DNA from: Candidatus Thiodictyon syntrophicum
Lineage (GTDB): Bacteria > Pseudomonadota > Gammaproteobacteria > Chromatiales > Chromatiaceae
Assembly: GCF_002813775.1 (NCBI RefSeq)
Contig: NZ_CP020370.1
Span: forward strand, 3,931,501 to 3,995,500
Length of the DNA: 64,000 nucleotides
Reading direction: 5' to 3'
Of the stretch, positions 36,448 to 45,211 are shown one piece after another. Under the pieces are notes generated by a model. It was given only the letters and a program-made list of their open reading frames with translations, searched no databases and had not been told where the DNA came from. Position numbers and translations under genes: made by a program. How positions within the stretch are numbered: the first letter of the stretch is position 1; every line of letters starts with the position of its first letter.

Positions 36448-39400
36448 ATGAGCGCCCTGGACGACCTGGTCGAGCGTTACGGCGCCAATCCCGCCGGGCT
36501 CTTGGCGTTCGATCAGGACGTTCCGGCGCTGCTGCCCTATGCGACCCTGGTAGCCACCCGCCGAGCCGGTTGCCCTGACCTGAGCGCCCTGCACGCCGTC
36601 TATGAGTGGCAGGACAGCCCCCTGGTATTCCTGGTCGACGGCGATCGGCTAGAGGATGACAACCACCTGCGTCGCATCCGTCGCCGGATCGCACTCAGCG
36701 GTGACGCGCCCTATCTGGGCGTCGTGCAACCGGGGCGGCTGACCATTCACGCGATCGGACTAGACAGTGCCTCGGCGGGACTTAGCAGAATTCCTCTTGC
36801 GGTCGAAGCACCCATCACCTTCGCCTACCTGGCCTCTCAGCGACCCCAAGCGCGGGGCGTGCGGCGGCAGTGGATTACGGACTTGATTCTGCGATTGCTG
36901 CAAGGCTCCCTGGGCGATCTGCGACGCGCTGGGATTGCTGAGCCAGACGCCATCTCGCTGGCTGGCCGCGCGCTGTTCACCCGCTTCCTGGCCGACCGCG
37001 AGTTACTCCCGCAGACCCTCGCGCTAACGGAAGTGGTGCGTGCCTTGTTCGACGACCCGGACCAAACAGCACGAACCTCTCGCTGGCTCGATAAGACCTT
37101 CAACGGCGACTTCCTGCCACTCAGTCCCGGCTTGCTGACCCGTTTGCCCACCGCGGCCTGCCTGACTTTGGGTCATATCATGCGCCGCGCGGAGCCTGGC
37201 GGGCAGCTCTACCTGGGGTGGGAGCAGAAGTGGGACTTCCTGGATTTCGCCCAGATTCCGGTGGGTGTCTTAAGCCAGGCCTATGAGGGCTACCTGCGCG
37301 AGCATGACCCGAAGCGCCAGCGCGACCAAGGCGGTTTCTACACACCGCGCCCAATTGCCGAACTGCTGGTGCGCGGTGCTTTTCATGCCCTGGGTCGCGA
37401 GGGTTCGGCCCATACCGCCAGAGTGTTGGACCCGGCCGTCGGGGCGGGCGTCTTTCTGATCACGGCGTTTCGCCAACTGGTGGCCGAGCGTTGGAAGCAC
37501 ACGGGTATCCGGCCCGATTCGGCGACCCTGCGTGACATTCTCTACCACCAGCTCACCGGCTTCGACATCGACGAGGCGGCCCTGCGCTTTGCCGCCCTTG
37601 GACTCTACCTCATCGCCATCGAGTTGGACCCGCAGCCGGAGCCAGTTGAGAAGCTGCGCTTTGAGGACCTGCGCGAGCGGGTGCTCTGGAAGGTCGGTCA
37701 GGTTGATGACACGGGCGGGAACGGCCGGCTAGGCAGCCTCGGCAATGCGGTCGGCGAAGTCCACGCGGGCTTTTACGACTTGGTGGTCGGCAATCCGCCC
37801 TGGACCGGAGCGCGACGTATCCCCGACTGGAAGCAGGTCACGGATCACGTCACTCGTATCGCCTGCGCACGATTGGGACCCGACACCGCACCCCCGCCGA
37901 TCCCCAACGAGGTGCCGGACCTGCCATTCCTCTGGCGGGCCATGGAGTGGGCGCGGTCCGGCGGCCAAATCGCCGTTGCACTGCACGCCCGGCTCTTGTT
38001 CCAGCAGGGAGACGGGATGCCCGAGGCGCGTAGCGCAATCTTTTCGGCGCTCGACGTAACCGCCGTCGTCAACGGCACCGAATTGCGCAAGACCAAGGTC
38101 TGGCCGCAAATTACAGCACCATTCTGCCTCTTGTTCGCGAGGAACCGGCTGCCCTCGCCAGGGGCGGGATTTCGCATGTTGAGTCCGCGGCTGGAACCAG
38201 CGCTCAATGGCGCGGGAAGCATGCGTCTCGACCCGGCCAATGCCGACGAGGTGACTGCACAGCAAGTGGCGGCGCGGCCCACGATCCTAAAGACGCTATT
38301 CAGCGGCACGCGACTCGATTTGGAGTTACTTGAGCGAATCGAGGCTCGAGGACTGCCTACGCTGGACCAGTATTGGCGACGGCTGTTTGGGCAATCAAAG
38401 AATCGAGCGCGGCCGGTTGGCGGCAATGGATACCAGCGACTACGCGAAAGCACCGAGCATCCGCAATCAGCAAGAGATATAGTCGGTTTGCCCGAGCTTG
38501 TGATACATGGGCGGCTGCCTCTTTTGCTGGGTGTTGATGGTCTCCCGGCGTTCGATCAACCTCTCGTTCATCGCGCGAGAAGCCGTGAGACCTATCGAGC
38601 ACCTTTGGCAATCGTCCCTGAGTCCCCGCGAGCGGACTCCGGTCGCATTCGGACAACCGTATCAGATTTCGATGTCGTCTTTAACGAAAGCTATTACGGC
38701 TACAGTTCGGTCGGACATCCCGACGCTCAAACACTGACCCGCTATTTGGCCTTAGTGCTGGGCAGCCGCTTCTCCCTTTGGCATGCGCTGCTAACGAGCG
38801 GGAAGCTGGGTTTTGAACGGGACACGATCGAAAAAGCAACCATCGACTCCGTTCCGCTGGTTCCACTGGAGGATCTGAGTCCATCGGACCGCAAGCGAAT
38901 TGCTCCGCTATTCAACTCGATCGTGTCAAGCGAGACCGATGAGCACTGGGGCGAAATCGATAACTGGGTCGCATCACTCATCGGACTACGGGAGCGGGAC
39001 CGTCAACTCATAACTGATACCCTGGCCTATAATCTGCCGTTTGCGGCAAACAAGAATGCGGCTCAAAGCGCACCCGCCCAAGCAGCGATGGAGGCCTTCT
39101 GCCGCTGCCTCGCGGCGGACCTAATGCCTTGGGCCAATAGATTCGGAGCAGTGATCGTTGTCGCTGTTGCTGATACGCTGCCCGCGAACTGCCCCTGGCA
39201 GGTCCTGTGGTTGGGCGTCACTGAATCGGGCGCCCAACCGGCATCCGCCCGGGGGACCGATGATTGGTTGGAGATCGTGCATATCGCGGATCAACTCGCC
39301 GTTGCAGAGATCGTGCGTCCAGACCCTGCCCGCAGAGGTCTCTGGATCGCCCGGCTGCGCCAGGCACGGTATTGGAGTCTCAGCCAGGCACGGCTGTTGG

Positions 39401-39456
39401 CCCAGCGTATCCTCTGGGAGCATATGGACAGCCTGCTCAGCGGGGGAGATGCGTGA
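36448..39456 (+). CDS. N6-adenine DNA methylase, large type IIG/Eco57I-like protein
   Basis: The 1002-residue protein carries SAM-binding motif I as LDPAVGAGVFLITAF (about 327-341) and catalytic motif IV NPPW (about 449-452), with GGFYTPRPIAELLVRG (about 301-316) before motif I as in class gamma N6-methylases. The N-terminal 300 residues and C-terminal 450 are unlike Dam-type enzymes and probably include helical target-recognition regions, although no PD-(D/E)XK motif was seen in them. The next gene overlaps by 4 bp and encodes a nuclease-like protein. Methylase and nuclease together suggest restriction-modification or a related phage-defence system. Confidence 0.82.
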   Translation: MSALDDLVERYGANPAGLLAFDQDVPALLPYATLVATRRAGCPDLSALHAVYEWQDSPLVFLVDGDRLEDDNHLRRIRRRIALSGDAPYLGVVQPGRLTIHAIGLDSASAGLSRIPLAVEAPITFAYLASQRPQARGVRRQWITDLILRLLQGSLGDLRRAGIAEPDAISLAGRALFTRFLADRELLPQTLALTEVVRALFDDPDQTARTSRWLDKTFNGDFLPLSPGLLTRLPTAACLTLGHIMRRAEPGGQLYLGWEQKWDFLDFAQIPVGVLSQAYEGYLREHDPKRQRDQGGFYTPRPIAELLVRGAFHALGREGSAHTARVLDPAVGAGVFLITAFRQLVAERWKHTGIRPDSATLRDILYHQLTGFDIDEAALRFAALGLYLIAIELDPQPEPVEKLRFEDLRERVLWKVGQVDDTGGNGRLGSLGNAVGEVHAGFYDLVVGNPPWTGARRIPDWKQVTDHVTRIACARLGPDTAPPPIPNEVPDLPFLWRAMEWARSGGQIAVALHARLLFQQGDGMPEARSAIFSALDVTAVVNGTELRKTKVWPQITAPFCLLFARNRLPSPGAGFRMLSPRLEPALNGAGSMRLDPANADEVTAQQVAARPTILKTLFSGTRLDLELLERIEARGLPTLDQYWRRLFGQSKNRARPVGGNGYQRLRESTEHPQSARDIVGLPELVIHGRLPLLLGVDGLPAFDQPLVHRARSRETYRAPLAIVPESPRADSGRIRTTVSDFDVVFNESYYGYSSVGHPDAQTLTRYLALVLGSRFSLWHALLTSGKLGFERDTIEKATIDSVPLVPLEDLSPSDRKRIAPLFNSIVSSETDEHWGEIDNWVASLIGLRERDRQLITDTLAYNLPFAANKNAAQSAPAQAAMEAFCRCLAADLMPWANRFGAVIVVAVADTLPANCPWQVLWLGVTESGAQPASARGTDDWLEIVHIADQLAVAEIVRPDPARRGLWIARLRQARYWSLSQARLLAQRILWEHMDSLLSGGDA

Positions 39457-40172
39457 TTAATGCCCCAGCCCCGGCTGGCCGAGCGGTCTACGAGCAACTC
39501 ACGGCGGGTGTGCAATTGCCCTTGCCACCAATACCCCGGTTTATGCTGGAAGTCATTGCGGAGAGTATCCTTGCGGCTTGGTTGAATATCCCCCAGGATC
39601 AAATCGGGATCGCTGACGAGGCGGGGTTGAACGCCATGATGGAGACGCAACTGAACCAGCTCGCCGACCAGGACGAGCAGTTCCAAATGTTGGTGGCGGC
39701 TGCAGTCCGCGGCAAAGAGACAATCAATTTCGATGGCACCTGGCTGGAGAAGCGCCCCGACCTCTCACTGATCCTGACCAACGGCGTCAGGGCGCGCGAT
39801 TTCCCACTCACCATTGAATGCAAGCTGATCCACAAAGCGACGAAGAAAGGCGTAAGTCTTTACTGCAATAAGGGTATGAAGCGATTCATCGACGGGGATT
39901 ACGGTTGGGCCAGGCAGGAAAGTTTGATGCTCGCCTACGTCCGTGACGGCTCCAGCATCAAGACACATCTTGAACCCTATCTCGGCCGCCATTTCGGAAA
40001 GGCCCACGACATCTTCTGCACCACGACCCTACCCGTACCGACCGGGTCAAGCGCCGCGCAGGCGATATCGAAGCATCGCCGCCGTTTCCGCTATATCGAT
40101 CGGGCAGCGCAGGACGATCCAGGCCCAATCGCGATCGAACATATCTGGCTGGATGCCCGCGGTTCAAACTGA
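39453..40172 (+). CDS. PD-(D/E)XK-like protein coupled to the methylase
   Basis: The 239-residue protein starts at GTG 39453, whose GTGA overlaps the methylase stop; AGCGGGGGAGA just upstream serves as RBS. I do not recognise the family. A nuclease-like core is visible: RPDLSLIL (D103), 19 residues on LTIECKLI (E122, K124), matching the D-(x)n-E-x-K signature. Before it is a helical part (residues 25-80) with FMLEVIAESIL. Overlap implies fixed stoichiometry with the methylase. It may cut unmodified DNA, or be a recognition subunit. Confidence 0.65.
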   Translation: MINAPAPAGRAVYEQLTAGVQLPLPPIPRFMLEVIAESILAAWLNIPQDQIGIADEAGLNAMMETQLNQLADQDEQFQMLVAAAVRGKETINFDGTWLEKRPDLSLILTNGVRARDFPLTIECKLIHKATKKGVSLYCNKGMKRFIDGDYGWARQESLMLAYVRDGSSIKTHLEPYLGRHFGKAHDIFCTTTLPVPTGSSAAQAISKHRRRFRYIDRAAQDDPGPIAIEHIWLDARGSN

Positions 40173-40189
40173 CCGTTACGCACCACGTC

Positions 40190-40405
40190 GATGCGCTGCA
40201 TCGCAAGCAGTCGCTTGGCCCGCTCGACCCCGACATCGCCCAGCCACGACTGGATGACCAGCAGGAATTCGGTGCGGTTGGATGCACACAGACCGATCCT
40301 GGCAGCAACAGCCAGCGCGTTCAGAAGGTCCGCGGCCTCCGGTTCCCAGAGCAGGATCGCGGTCAGGGCGCTGGTATAGACAGCCAGATCAATCCCAGTG
40401 GCCAT
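40190..40405 (-). pseudogene. FitB/VapC-type PIN toxin, truncated and missing its first Asp
   Basis: From ATG 40405 about 72 residues match the intact toxin at 44792-45211. The catalytic Asp of VVDTSA is replaced (AVYTSA), and homology stops after LLAMQRIDVV, so the later acidic residues are gone. The frame continues into unrelated sequence. The toxin must be inactive. Confidence 0.85.
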
Positions 40406-40652
40406 CGGCGTTGTAGCCCAGAATCTCATCCTCACTGCGCCGATCGAGTACCGGCAAGGTCCAGACCTCGGCCTTCAGCCAGTCGAGGCTTTCCTCTACC
40501 GTGAGTCTGCGCGGGACGTCGAGCGGCTCAGCCAGTCCCGACGCAAGGGTGACGATAGCCTCCTGCGCCATCGAGCAGCGGTGGTCGGCGGCGGCTTGCT
40601 TGAGCCTGCCGTACAGGTCATCCGGGACGTTTCGCAAGACCAGGGTGGGCAT
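40389..40652 (-). CDS. FitA-type ribbon-helix-helix antitoxin (copy 1)
   Basis: The 87-residue protein has an N-terminal RHH motif (TLVLRNVPDDLYGRLKQAAA, 3-22) and a helix with CSMAQEAIVTL. Its C-terminal tail WTLPVLDRRSEDEILGYN is the toxin-binding part and is nearly identical to the intact copy at 45195-45458. The toxin gene overlaps its 3' end as in the other copy, but is broken. The antitoxin is still open and could act as an anti-addiction factor against the intact toxin. Confidence 0.8.
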   Translation of the reverse strand: MPTLVLRNVPDDLYGRLKQAAADHRCSMAQEAIVTLASGLAEPLDVPRRLTVEESLDWLKAEVWTLPVLDRRSEDEILGYNADGHWD

Positions 40653-40697
40653 ATCACACTCCTCGCAACGGCGATGCTGGCGTCATGCTAGGGCCGA

Positions 40698-40886
40698 TCC
40701 GCGGGGCACGCAACCAGTCTTGATCATGACCGCGGCCGGCGGCGCTCGGTCCGCACAGCGGACCCCACGGCGAGGCCGCGTTCCGTAGGGTCCGCTGTGC
40801 GGACCAACGACCTCGCGGCTCATGCGGCGGCTGCAATCTTGACCAAGACCACCCACGCCCGACAACCGGAGGTCGAGGCTTGCGCC
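40698..40886. repeat. Repeat-bearing spacer before the STAND gene
   Basis: Palindromes GGTCCGCACAGCGGACCCCA (about 40759) and TAGGGTCCGCTGTGCGGACC (about 40787) are mutually inverted. TTGATCATGACCGCGGCCGG near 40721 resembles a P2 end. No gene seen. Confidence 0.5.
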
Positions 40887-40887
40887 G

Positions 40888-40916
40888 GTCGACGCCGGAC
40901 ACAGACGCGGTACAAT
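40888..40916 (+). promoter_or_regulatory. Putative promoter of the STAND gene
   Basis: GTCGAC (40888-40893) and TACAAT (40911-40916), spacing 17 bp, within a leader almost identical to the one before the antitoxin at 35004. The shared leader continues to GTCAGACACAT, about 20 bp before the ATG at 40970. Confidence 0.5.
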
Positions 40917-40969
40917 CGGGCAGTCAACCCATCCCTAAGCGGGTCAGACACATCGCCGGAGCCGTGCCC

Positions 40970-43900
40970 ATGCCCGCTGACACCTTCGCCTGGCTGCATC
41001 TGACCGACCTGCACTTCGGCCTCAAGGGCCAGGGCTGGCTGTGGCCGACCCTGCGCCAGCCCTTCCTCGCCGACCTGGCCCTGCTGCATGACCTCTGCGG
41101 CCCCTGGGATGCGGTGCTCTTCACCGGCGACCTGGTCCAGTCCGGCCAGTCGGCCCAGTTCCAGGGGCTGCAAGAGCAGGTGCTGGGGCCGCTCTGGGAG
41201 CAACTGACCCGTCTCGGCTCCGGCGACGCGGTGCTGGTCGCGGTGCCGGGCAACCATGACCTGTTCCGGCCCAATGCCGCCGAGGACAACGCGGCCATCG
41301 ACGCCCTGCTGGAGCCGGACCGGTTCCCCGGCATCGCCGCCAAGTTCTGGGACCAGCCGGACGGCGGCTATCGGCGGGTCATCAACCACGCCTTCGCCGC
41401 CTGGCGCGACTGGTGGGACAGTGCCCCGCACCGCCCGGCGCGGATCGCCACCGGCGCACTCCCCGGCGACCTGGCCCTGACCCTCACCAAGGGCGGGCGG
41501 CGCATCGGGCTCATGGGCCTCAACACCGCCTTCCTGCAACTTCGAGCCGGCAACTATCAGGGCAAGCTGGTCTGGGACCCGCGCCAGGTCCAGGCACTCT
41601 GTCCGGACGGCATCGACCGCTGGCACGCGGACCACGACCTCTGCCTGCTGCTCACCCACCAGGGCCCGGACTGGCTGACCCCGGAGGCGCGCGCCTTGGG
41701 CGACAGCGAGATCGCCCCCGCCGGGCGTTTTGCGCTGCACCTGTTCGGGCACCTGCACGAGGCGCGGCTGGAGACGACCCGCCGCGGCGCCAACCCGGAG
41801 GCGGTGCGGCTGTGGCAGGGCTGTTCGCTCTTCGGCATGGAGCACTTTGGTGAGCCGCCCCAGTTGCACCGCGCCCACGGCTACAGCGCCGGTCAGGTCC
41901 GCTTCACCGCAGACGGGCCGCAACTGCGTCTGTGGCCGCGCGTCGCGACCAACAAGACCGGCCCCTGGCGCCTGATCCCGGACCATGACCACTTCCATTT
42001 GGAACCGGATCAGGGCACCCCACCCGAACCGCTGACCCAGCGCCGCCGGCCCAATCCGGCCGCAACCGCCCCGACCGCCCCCGCCGACGGACCAACGACC
42101 CAGGCGACCCCGCCGCCCCGGCCCGCCCCGCACTCGACCCTGCCGCGGCGCCAGCCCTTCTTCGGCCGGGTGGATGAACTCGCCCGTATCGCCGCCGCGC
42201 TGGAGCCCAGGGACCGCTCCTGGGGCCTGGGGCTCGCCGGCCCCGGCGGCATCGGCAAGACCGCGCTGGCACTGGAGGCCGCCCACCGCGCCCCGGCCGA
42301 GCGCTTCCCGCTCAAGCTCTGGGTCACCGCCAAAGGCCGCGAACTGGACCCGGACGGCGAGCGCCCGCTGCCGGACCAGCCGGTGCATGACTTCGACAGC
42401 CTGCTCGCCGAATTGGGTCGTGCCCTGGCGCGCGAGGACATCCCCCGCAGCGACCCCGCCGAGCGCGCGACCCTGGTGCGCCATGCCCTGGCCGGGCAGC
42501 GGGCGCTGCTGGTCATCGACAACCTGGAGACCCTGAACACCGCCGAACGGCAGCGGGTCTTCGACCTGCTGCGCAATCTCCCCGACGACTGCCGCGCCCT
42601 GGTCACCAGCCGCCGCGCCAGCGGCGCCAGCCCCGGCAACTGGCTCGCGCTCGACCGGCTGGACCGCGGCGCCGCCGACGCACTGCTGGCGGAACTGGCC
42701 CGGCGCTGGCCGCCGGTCGGGCGGCTCGATGACGCCGACCGCGCCCGGCTCTATGCCGAGACCGGCGGCAACCCGCTGCTGCTCACCTGGACCGCCGGCC
42801 AACTGGGGCTGGACCGGGGCCGCTGCCACACCGTCGACGACGCCATCGACCGGCTGCAACAGGCCCACCGGCACAACGACCCGCTGGCGTTCATCTTCGG
42901 CGACCTGGTGGACGGCTTCACCGCGGACGAGACCGCGGTGCTGGCCGCACTGGTCCACTTCAGCGAACCCGCACCGCTGCCCTGGCTGCTGCCCCTGACC
43001 ACGCTCAGCCCGACCGCCGCCCGCACGGCGCTGGACGACCTGCGCGACCGCTCACTGCTGCTCACCGACGACGACCGCGGCACCTGGCTGCTGCCGGCCC
43101 TGGCCGCCCGCTATCTGCGCCGGGTGCGCCCGGAGGTGGTCGCCGCCACCGGCGAGCGCCTGGCCGAGCGCGCCTATGCCCTGGCCCAGGAGAATGGCTA
43201 CGACAAGCACGACCGCTTCCCGACCCTTGAGGCCGCCTGGCCCGAGCTGGCCGCCGCGCTGCCGGTGCTGATCGGCGGGGCCAACCGGCGGTTGCAGGGG
43301 TTCTGCGGCGCGCTGGGGCAGTTTCTCACCTTCTCCGGCCGCTGGGACGACTGGCTGGCGCTGAGCCTGGCCGCGGAGTCCCAGGCCTTGGCGGCCGGCG
43401 ACCACGACAGGGCGGGTCGGCGGGCCTATAACGCTGGCTGGTGCCATCTGCTGCGCGGCAACGCCGAGGGCGTGCTCGACTGTGCCGGACGCGCCGCAGC
43501 CGACTGGCAACAGTCCAACGCCGGTTCCCGCGAACGGGCGACCGCGATCCAACTGCGCGGCCAGGGCCATCGGCTCGCCAAGGACTACCCGGCCGCCATC
43601 GCCGCCCTGCACGAGGCCCTGGCACTGGATCGTGGCGTGTCGGCCCGCAGCGGCGACGTTGCCGCTGATCTAAACTCACTCGCCTCCGCGCTGCGGGACG
43701 CCGGGCAATACGACGAGGCCGAGGGATATTACCGCGAGGCCCTGGCTATCGCCCTCGACCTCCCCGCTCCCGAGGGCGTCGCAACCTTGACCGGGAACCT
43801 CGCCGTACTGGCCCTGGACCGCGAGGACTGGCCCGCGGCCGAGCGCCTGGCCCGGGAGGCCCTGACCCTGGCCGAGCCGGTCGGGCGCAAGGAACTTATC

Positions 43901-44056
43901 GGGGCGCACTGTCAGGTGCTCGCGAAGGCCCTGGCCCGCCAGGGCCGCGGTGCCGAGGGCCGCTGTCACGCCGAGCGCGCCGTCGCACTCTTCACCGAGC
44001 TGCGCTCCCCGCACCTGGCCGAGGCCCAGGCCACCCTGGCCGAGTGCCGGGCCTAG
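40970..44056 (+). CDS. Metallophosphoesterase-STAND NTPase-TPR fusion protein
   Basis: A 1028-residue multidomain protein. Residues 1-350 are a calcineurin-like phosphoesterase: HLTDLHFG (D13, H15), TGDLVQSG (D54), PGNHD (94-97) and LFGHLHEAR near 259. A Pro/Ala-rich linker (about 355-400) leads to an NB-ARC/STAND NTPase, with QPFFGRVDEL, Walker A GPGGIGKT (about 423-430), Walker B LLVIDN near 513 and the sensor LVTSRR near 545. From about 780 to the end, helical TPR-like repeats (LASALRDAGQYDEAEGYYREAL near 905) complete it. This is sensor-switch-effector architecture: TPRs would sense a ligand, the NTPase oligomerises, and the phosphoesterase hydrolyses nucleic acid or a nucleotide. It stands alone between toxin-antitoxin copies. 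ATG 40970 is preferred to upstream frames lying in the leader. A defence role is inference. Confidence 0.82.
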   Translation: MPADTFAWLHLTDLHFGLKGQGWLWPTLRQPFLADLALLHDLCGPWDAVLFTGDLVQSGQSAQFQGLQEQVLGPLWEQLTRLGSGDAVLVAVPGNHDLFRPNAAEDNAAIDALLEPDRFPGIAAKFWDQPDGGYRRVINHAFAAWRDWWDSAPHRPARIATGALPGDLALTLTKGGRRIGLMGLNTAFLQLRAGNYQGKLVWDPRQVQALCPDGIDRWHADHDLCLLLTHQGPDWLTPEARALGDSEIAPAGRFALHLFGHLHEARLETTRRGANPEAVRLWQGCSLFGMEHFGEPPQLHRAHGYSAGQVRFTADGPQLRLWPRVATNKTGPWRLIPDHDHFHLEPDQGTPPEPLTQRRRPNPAATAPTAPADGPTTQATPPPRPAPHSTLPRRQPFFGRVDELARIAAALEPRDRSWGLGLAGPGGIGKTALALEAAHRAPAERFPLKLWVTAKGRELDPDGERPLPDQPVHDFDSLLAELGRALAREDIPRSDPAERATLVRHALAGQRALLVIDNLETLNTAERQRVFDLLRNLPDDCRALVTSRRASGASPGNWLALDRLDRGAADALLAELARRWPPVGRLDDADRARLYAETGGNPLLLTWTAGQLGLDRGRCHTVDDAIDRLQQAHRHNDPLAFIFGDLVDGFTADETAVLAALVHFSEPAPLPWLLPLTTLSPTAARTALDDLRDRSLLLTDDDRGTWLLPALAARYLRRVRPEVVAATGERLAERAYALAQENGYDKHDRFPTLEAAWPELAAALPVLIGGANRRLQGFCGALGQFLTFSGRWDDWLALSLAAESQALAAGDHDRAGRRAYNAGWCHLLRGNAEGVLDCAGRAAADWQQSNAGSRERATAIQLRGQGHRLAKDYPAAIAALHEALALDRGVSARSGDVAADLNSLASALRDAGQYDEAEGYYREALAIALDLPAPEGVATLTGNLAVLALDREDWPAAERLAREALTLAEPVGRKELIGAHCQVLAKALARQGRGAEGRCHAERAVALFTELRSPHLAEAQATLAECRA

Positions 44057-44128
44057 CCCCCGGCGGGCGCGGACTGCCGGCCGCGACCAGCGGGCCTTCG
44101 CCCTAGTCCCATGACCGGCGGCAGTGCA

Positions 44129-44206
44129 GTCCCGTAGGGTCCGCTGCGCGGACCATTCGCCAGTTGAGTCTGCGCGCGGTTCGGTCCGCACAGCGGACCC
44201 TACCAG
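44129..44206. repeat. 78-bp direct repeat, copy 1
   Basis: Contains the palindromes GGTCCGCTGCGCGGACC and GGTCCGCACAGCGGACC around GCCAGTTGAGTCTGCGCGCG. Copy 2 is at 44337-44414. Between and after them GACCCCAACGGGGTCGAAC occurs three times (about 44215, 44290, 44432). Confidence 0.8.
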
Positions 44207-44336
44207 TGGCGGACGACCCCAACGGGGTCGAACCTACCAGCCCAGCCCGATCGGCCTACCCCGCGCCAATGGGCCACCATCGGCGGACGACCCCAACGGG
44301 GTCGAACATACCAGCCCAGGGCAACGCCCTGGGTTA

Positions 44337-44414
44337 GTCCCGTCGGGTCCGCTGCGCGGACCATTCGCCAGTTGAGTCTGCGCGCGGTTCGGTCCGCACA
44401 GCGGACCCTACCAG
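44337..44414. repeat. 78-bp direct repeat, copy 2
   Basis: Matches 44129-44206 except near its start (CGTCGGGTCC against CGTAGGGTCC). The whole 44057-44790 stretch has no gene and consists mainly of such short palindromes. Confidence 0.8.
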
Positions 44415-44495
44415 GCTGACCGTAGCGGACGACCCCAACGGGGTCGAACATATCAGCTTAAGGCGCAGCCCTGGGTTAGCGTTGTTATTCGGCTT

Positions 44496-44552
44496 AGCCC
44501 TGAAAGGGCGTGACATGACGGTGGGCTCCCCATGTCACGCCCTTTCAGGGCT
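44496..44552. repeat. Perfect 22-bp inverted repeat (AGCCCTGAAAGGGCGTGACA)
   Basis: Arms 44496-44517 and 44531-44552 are perfectly complementary, with a 13-bp loop. Related palindromes occur at 56687-56743 (both arms) and at about 58769-58790 (one arm). Confidence 0.85.
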
Positions 44553-44791
44553 GATCCCTGGTGTCCGCCGACCCCAGGGCGTTGCCCTGGGCTGGTATGT
44601 CCCGCCCCTTCGGGGCTCAAGGTCGTGGCGATGACAGGGTAACCTTCCGCCACGAAACCAAGGCGCATGGGCACCCGGATTGACCCCAGCGCGCCGAATA
44701 AGGAACCCGCCGCAGCATTCCAGGGACAGGGCATTCCAGGGACGGGATACTTAATTCGCGCCCTGGCTGATTCGATGAGGTTGTACCGCAA

Positions 44792-45211
44792 TCAGGGCAT
44801 AGGATAAGCCGCAACCCGCACATCAGTCTGCGAAAAGTCATTCCCCTTGAAGAGCAGCGGAACCTGTTCGCGGATCGCCAGGGCATAAGAGAAACAGTCG
44901 CCGAAGTTGAGCCCAGCCGGATGCCGACCCTTGCCGAAGCGCCGGAAACGCAGGGCCGCGGCATCGGCCAGGGCCTCGTCCAAGGGGACCGTTTCGATGC
45001 GCTGCATGGCAAGCAGTCGCTTGGCGCGCTCGACCCCGACATCGCCCAGCCGCGACTGGATGACCAGCAGGAATTCGGTGCGGTTCGGGGCACACAGACC
45101 GATCGTGGCAGCGGCAGCCAGCGCGGTCAGGAGGTCCGCGGCCTCCGGTTCCCCGAGCAGGATCGCGGTCAGGGCGCTGGTATCGACGACCAGATCAATC
45201 GCAGTGGCCAT
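44792..45211 (-). CDS. FitB/VapC-type PIN-domain ribonuclease toxin (intact)
   Basis: The 139-residue PIN-domain toxin has the acidic set of the family: D10 in VVDTSA, E46 in NRTEFLL, D105 in LNFGDCFSYA and D125 in GNDF. It should cut RNA when free of antitoxin. ATG 45211 lies inside the antitoxin gene (17-bp overlap), so the pair is translationally coupled. A degraded copy is at 40190-40405. Whether the target is tRNA or mRNA cannot be told. Confidence 0.92.
   Translation of the reverse strand: MATAIDLVVDTSALTAILLGEPEAADLLTALAAAATIGLCAPNRTEFLLVIQSRLGDVGVERAKRLLAMQRIETVPLDEALADAAALRFRRFGKGRHPAGLNFGDCFSYALAIREQVPLLFKGNDFSQTDVRVAAYPMP

Larger units (their letters stand above)
40189..40697. repeat. 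Direct repeat copy 1 containing a FitAB-type module
   Basis: About 510 bp align in the same orientation with 44989-45500, covering the 5' part of a PIN toxin gene, its antitoxin gene and the short promoter region ending in ATGCTAGGGCCGATC. The two copies flank the STAND gene at 40970-44056. Confidence 0.85.
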
